Under the pieces are notes generated by a model, which saw nothing but the letters and a program-made list of their open reading frames with translations, made no database searches and was not told where the DNA came from. Positions 27,561-30,599 of a stretch of DNA of 30,599 nucleotides are shown in pieces. The stretch covers positions 1-30,599 of the forward strand of contig JBDTWJ010000025.1 of the NCBI GenBank assembly GCA_040006755.1, given 5' to 3'. Every line of letters begins with the position of its first letter. The first letter of the stretch is position 1. The stretch is from JAENVT01 sp040006755 (GTDB lineage Bacteria; Actinomycetota; Acidimicrobiia; Acidimicrobiales; Ilumatobacteraceae). The position numbers and the translations under genes were made by a program.

Positions 27561-28675
27561 GACTCCAATCGAGTCCGTGGTGAAACCGTAGTCGCCGTGG
27601 CGAGTGCCTCGACGGCTGTGCGCTGCTCGTCGGTGAGCTCTGCGGGAACTTCGACCTCGACGGTGACGATGAGGTCGCCGGTTCCCTTCTTCGTATCGAT
27701 GCCCCTGCTCTTGACCCGGTGCCTCGAGCCCGACGGCGTTCCCGGCCGAAGTCGCAGCATGACCCGCGGCCCATCGAGCGTCGGCACATCGATATCGCCA
27801 CCAAGGGTGGCCTCGGCAAACGTCACCGGAACTTTGACTGTGAGGTTGTTGCCATCGCGGCCGAACAGCTTGTGTGGGGCAACGTGGCATTCGACGATCA
27901 GGTCGCCTGCTGGGCCACCGTTGCGACCAGGAGCACCGCGCCCCTTGAGGCGAATCTTCTGGCCGCCGCCGACACCGGCTGGAATTCGTGCCTGCACTTC
28001 CCGAGCGCGGCGCTCGGTCCCAGAGCCGCGGCAAGTTGGACATGGATCGGTGATGACAACACCGCGACCACCGCACACCCGGCACGGCGACGAGAACGAG
28101 AACAGACCCTGGTTGTCGTCGATCACGCCACGTCCACCGCAGTTCGAGCACATCGTCGGTTGCGTGCCGGGCTTGGCTCCGCTGCCGTGACACGTGGAGC
28201 ACTGCGCATCGCTGGTGAGGTGGAGGGTGGTGGTGAGGCCTCTGGCGGCGTCGGCGAAGTCGAGGTTCAGTGTTGCTTCCACGTCGGCACCACGTTGCGG
28301 TCCGGCTGCTGCCGACGGACCGCCACCGCGCCGCCCGCGGCCGAACATCTGACCGAGGACGTCGCCCAGCCCGTCGCTGCCGACGTTGAAGTTGTATCCA
28401 CTGGGTCCACCAGGAGCGCCTTGGAACCCGCCGATGGGGCCGAGCCGGCGGACTTCGTCGTACTCCTTGCGCTTGGCTTCGTCGCCCAGCACGTCGTATG
28501 CGGCGCTGACTTCTTTGAATCGCTCCTCGGCCGCGTCGTCGCCGGGATGTGTGTCGGGATGGCTGCCACGCGCCAACTTCCGATATGCCTTGGTGATGTC
28601 TTTCGGCGTCGCATCGTCGCTGATGCCGAGGACCTTGTAGTAGTCCTTCTCGTACCACTCACGTTGTGCCGCCAC
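27557..28675 (-). CDS. dnaJ: Hsp40 co-chaperone DnaJ (type I)
   Basis: The 372-residue protein has a J-domain with HPD at residues 39-41, a Gly-rich segment (about 80-125), four zinc-binding CxxCxGxG-type repeats (C159, C176, C198 and C212 start CSTCHGSG, CSNCGGRG, CRVCGGRG and CPTCRGSG) and the C-terminal substrate-binding domains. DnaJ delivers clients to DnaK and triggers its ATP hydrolysis. The start is a GTG at 28675, set by a perfect AGGAGGTGAT ribosome site 5 nt upstream; an ATG inside that site is out of frame. Spacing to grpE is 51 bp, and the stop overlaps hspR. Confidence 0.97.
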   Translation of the reverse strand: MAAQREWYEKDYYKVLGISDDATPKDITKAYRKLARGSHPDTHPGDDAAEERFKEVSAAYDVLGDEAKRKEYDEVRRLGPIGGFQGAPGGPSGYNFNVGSDGLGDVLGQMFGRGRRGGGPSAAAGPQRGADVEATLNLDFADAARGLTTTLHLTSDAQCSTCHGSGAKPGTQPTMCSNCGGRGVIDDNQGLFSFSSPCRVCGGRGVVITDPCPTCRGSGTERRAREVQARIPAGVGGGQKIRLKGRGAPGRNGGPAGDLIVECHVAPHKLFGRDGNNLTVKVPVTFAEATLGGDIDVPTLDGPRVMLRLRPGTPSGSRHRVKSRGIDTKKGTGDLIVTVEVEVPAELTDEQRTAVEALATATTVSPRTRLES

Positions 28676-28680
28676 CGATC

Positions 28681-28690
28681 ATCACCTCCT
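28681..28690 (-). promoter_or_regulatory. Perfect ribosome binding site for dnaJ
   Basis: On the minus strand AGGAGGTGAT is fully complementary to the 16S rRNA 3' end and precedes the GTG start at 28675 by 5 nt. It decides the GTG start over the out-of-frame ATG that overlaps it. Confidence 0.85.
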
Positions 28691-28726
28691 CGTACGTTGT
28701 GGATCTGGCCGTTAGAGCACGTGTGA

Positions 28727-29350
28727 TCAGCCGCGAACCTTGACCATCGCCGGTCTCAATACCTTGCCATTCCATGTGTAACCGGATCGCAGCACCTCGC
28801 TGACGACCGGTTCGCCGTCGCCAAGCTCGTGCACGACGGCGTCGGCAAGATGCGGATCGAATGGCTGCTCGTGAAGGTTCATCGACTCGAGGCCCTGCTT
28901 CTTCAACTCGCTCAGCATGAGGTTGAACAACGGCTCGATCTCGGCCGGGTGCTGCAAGAACGCGGCCTCGCAGGCATCGAGCACCGGCAGCAGTGCCTCC
29001 GCCAGCCGCCCCGTGGCCCGGTCGATGTCATCGTTGCGCTGCGTCGAGAGCCGCCGCCGATAGTTCTCGAAATCAGCAGCAATCCGCTGAGCCCGATCCA
29101 TCCACTCATCCCGCTCCGAAATCAAAACGACGACCTCACTGAGCTCCGTCAGCGGGACTTCAAGCCCGGCCGCAGTCGTCTCAGGGTCTTCAGCGGCGCC
29201 CTCCGAGATGTCAGAAGATTTCACAGCCGAGTCGGGGGGTGGCGCAGGAGGAAGGAGGGGGCCGTCCTGAGTGGCGGGCTCGTCGTCGGCTTCGCTTTCT
29301 CCTCGCGCCGCGTGCACCTCGTCGCTGGGACTTCCCTCGGCGCGTGTCAT
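28727..29350 (-). CDS. grpE: Nucleotide exchange factor GrpE
   Basis: The 207-residue protein has an acidic, Pro-rich, probably disordered N-terminus (1-60), a long helix (about 68-115, ERDEWMDRAQRIAADFENYRRR) that forms the GrpE dimer coiled coil, and a C-terminal beta domain with the family signature FDPHLADAVVHE (164-175) and GYTWNGKVLRPAMVKV (190-205). GrpE releases ADP from DnaK. Its ATG overlaps the dnaK stop by 4 nt (ATGA), showing translational coupling. Length and order are normal for the family. Confidence 0.96.
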   Translation of the reverse strand: MTRAEGSPSDEVHAARGESEADDEPATQDGPLLPPAPPPDSAVKSSDISEGAAEDPETTAAGLEVPLTELSEVVVLISERDEWMDRAQRIAADFENYRRRLSTQRNDDIDRATGRLAEALLPVLDACEAAFLQHPAEIEPLFNLMLSELKKQGLESMNLHEQPFDPHLADAVVHELGDGEPVVSEVLRSGYTWNGKVLRPAMVKVRG

Positions 29351-30599
29351 ACCGCAGGTCCTTCTTCAACAATTTCGGCGTCAACGATGTCATCGTCGCT
29401 GGCCGTCGATCCTCCATTGCCCTGACCCGATGCCGATGTTCCCGCGGCGTTCTCGTCGCGAGCGGCGTTCTCGTACAGCTTCTGGCTGAAGGCCTGGCTG
29501 GCAGAAGTCAACTTCTCGTGCGCAGAGCGCATTGCTTCGATGTCATTGCCAGCAAGCGCGGTCTTCAGCTCGGCCAACGGACCCTCGACGGTCGCCTTCT
29601 CGGCCTCATCGACCTTGTCGGCGTTGTCGCGCAGCACCTTCTCCATCTGGTACACCAGCGAGTCGGCGTTGTTGCGAACCTCGGCCTCTTCACGGCGCTT
29701 GCGGTCGTCCTCGGCGTGTGCCTCGGCGTCCTTGATCATCTGGTCGATGTCCTTCTTGTCGAGCGTCGATTGACCGGTGATCGTCATCGACTGCTCTTTG
29801 CCGGTGGCGCGGTCTTTGGCGCTGACGTGCACGATGCCGTTGGCATCGATGTCGAAGGTGACTTCGATCTGCGGCACGCCGCGGGGCGCTGGTGGCAGGT
29901 CGACCAGTTGGAACTTGCCGAGTGTCTTGTTGTATCCGGCCATCTCGCGCTCGCCCTGCAGCACGTGGATCTCGACGCTGGGCTGCATGTCGTCGGCGGT
30001 GGTGAACACTTCTGTGCGCTTGGTGGGGATGGTGGTGTTGCGCTCGATGAGCTTCGTCATGACGCCACCTTTGGTCTCGATACCGAGGCTCAGCGGAGTG
30101 ACGTCGAGCAGCAACACGTCCTTCACGTCGCCGCGCAGCACGCCGGCTTGAACTGCAGCACCAACAGCGACGACTTCGTCAGGGTTGACGCTCTTGTTGG
30201 GCTCCTTACCCGTGAGGCTGACGACCAGATCGACCACTGCGGGCATGCGGGTGGAGCCGCCGACGAGGATGACGTGGTTCAGTTCGCCCTTGCTGATGCC
30301 GGCGTCCTTCAACGCCTGCTCGAACGGGATGCGGCAGCGCTCGATGAGGTCGGCCGTCATCTCTTGGAACTTGGCGCGACTCAACGACTCGTCGAGGTGC
30401 AATGGGCCTTCAGCCGTTGCAGTGATGAATGGCAGATTGATCTGTGTCTGTTGCACCTGGCTGAGTTCGATCTTGGCCTTCTCGGCGGCTTCCTTCAGCC
30501 GCTGGCCTGCCATGCGATCGGCAGACAGATCGACACCGTGTGCCGACTTGAACTGCTGCACGAGCCAGTCGATGATCCGCTGGTCCCAGTCGTCGCCAC
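29347..30599 (-). CDS. dnaK: Hsp70 chaperone DnaK (N-terminus outside window)
   Basis: The frame continues through the right edge, so about 200 N-terminal residues (including the first ATP-binding motifs) are missing; 416 residues are visible. They begin GDDWDQRIIDWLVQQF and include the nucleotide-domain signature HVILVGGSTRMP, the interdomain linker DVLLLDVTPLSLGIE, the substrate-binding beta domain (ERNTTIPTKRTEVF, VLQGEREMAGYNKTLG), the helical lid and a Gly/Ser-rich tail ending DAEIVEEGPAV. DnaK binds exposed hydrophobic segments in an ATP-driven cycle with DnaJ and GrpE. It is the first visible gene of the operon; its promoter and any HAIR sites are beyond the window. An internal GTG at 30561 is not the real start. 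Confidence 0.98.
   Translation of the reverse strand, partial: GDDWDQRIIDWLVQQFKSAHGVDLSADRMAGQRLKEAAEKAKIELSQVQQTQINLPFITATAEGPLHLDESLSRAKFQEMTADLIERCRIPFEQALKDAGISKGELNHVILVGGSTRMPAVVDLVVSLTGKEPNKSVNPDEVVAVGAAVQAGVLRGDVKDVLLLDVTPLSLGIETKGGVMTKLIERNTTIPTKRTEVFTTADDMQPSVEIHVLQGEREMAGYNKTLGKFQLVDLPPAPRGVPQIEVTFDIDANGIVHVSAKDRATGKEQSMTITGQSTLDKKDIDQMIKDAEAHAEDDRKRREEAEVRNNADSLVYQMEKVLRDNADKVDEAEKATVEGPLAELKTALAGNDIEAMRSAHEKLTSASQAFSQKLYENAARDENAAGTSASGQGNGGSTASDDDIVDAEIVEEGPAV

Noticed and set aside
27165..28658. 497-codon minus-strand frame covering dnaJ and hspR
   Set aside because: Only its last 131 codons are real (HspR); the rest is an out-of-frame reading of dnaJ.
29347..30561. dnaK read as a complete 404-residue gene starting at a GTG at 30561
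   Set aside because: The frame continues upstream to the edge with DnaK sequence (GDDWDQRIIDWL), so this GTG is an internal valine codon.

Overview
The window reads as a high-GC actinobacterial chromosome segment. The best indicator is the gene order dnaK-grpE-dnaJ-hspR together with a clpB that carries an HspR-type (HAIR-like) operator, an arrangement known from Actinobacteria. The long threonine-rich and DUF11-rich exported proteins would suit an Acidimicrobiia-type organism such as an Ilumatobacter relative. That class-level placement is inference; no rRNA gene is present to test it.

Layout. (1) Positions 1-16746, minus strand: one uninterrupted reading frame covers more than half of the window and runs off its left edge. 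It starts at an ATG at 16746 with an export signal, continues into a conserved N-terminal surface-protein region and a glycine-rich segment, and then enters about 39 tandem DUF11-type repeats of about 129 residues each. At least 5582 codons are visible and the C-terminus is outside the window. The many plus-strand and other-frame ORFs over this region are shadows. (2) Positions 16747-18414: a 244-bp divergent intergenic region with a hairpin and a 12-bp palindrome, then a ParA-type ATPase and an overlapping small basic protein that looks like two ribbon-helix-helix segments. (3) Positions 18538-22417, minus strand: clpB followed 46 bp later by an MFS transporter; clpB is preceded by a promoter overlapped by a degenerate HAIR site and, further upstream, nested inverted repeats. 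(4) Positions 22420-23445, minus strand: a membrane-anchored protein with a Thr-rich stalk. (5) Positions 23511-27154, plus strand: a SNF2-family helicase overlapping a SWIM zinc-finger gene. (6) Positions 27165-30599, minus strand: hspR, dnaJ, grpE and the 3' two thirds of dnaK, read in the order dnaK to hspR.

How the parts work together. DnaK, GrpE and DnaJ form the Hsp70 folding cycle, and ClpB works with it to rescue aggregates. HspR, encoded last in the dnaK operon, is the expected repressor of both that operon and clpB, and the site over the clpB -10 element supports this. The SNF2 and SWIM proteins are probably a functional pair acting on nucleic acid. The ParA and RHH proteins look like a positioning or partition pair; whether they are connected to the divergent giant exoprotein cannot be decided from sequence.

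The most unusual object is the giant repeat protein, especially a higher-order period of about 3.88 kb (ten repeats) in its C-terminal half. I found no CRISPR array, tRNA, rRNA, insertion sequence or convincing riboswitch.
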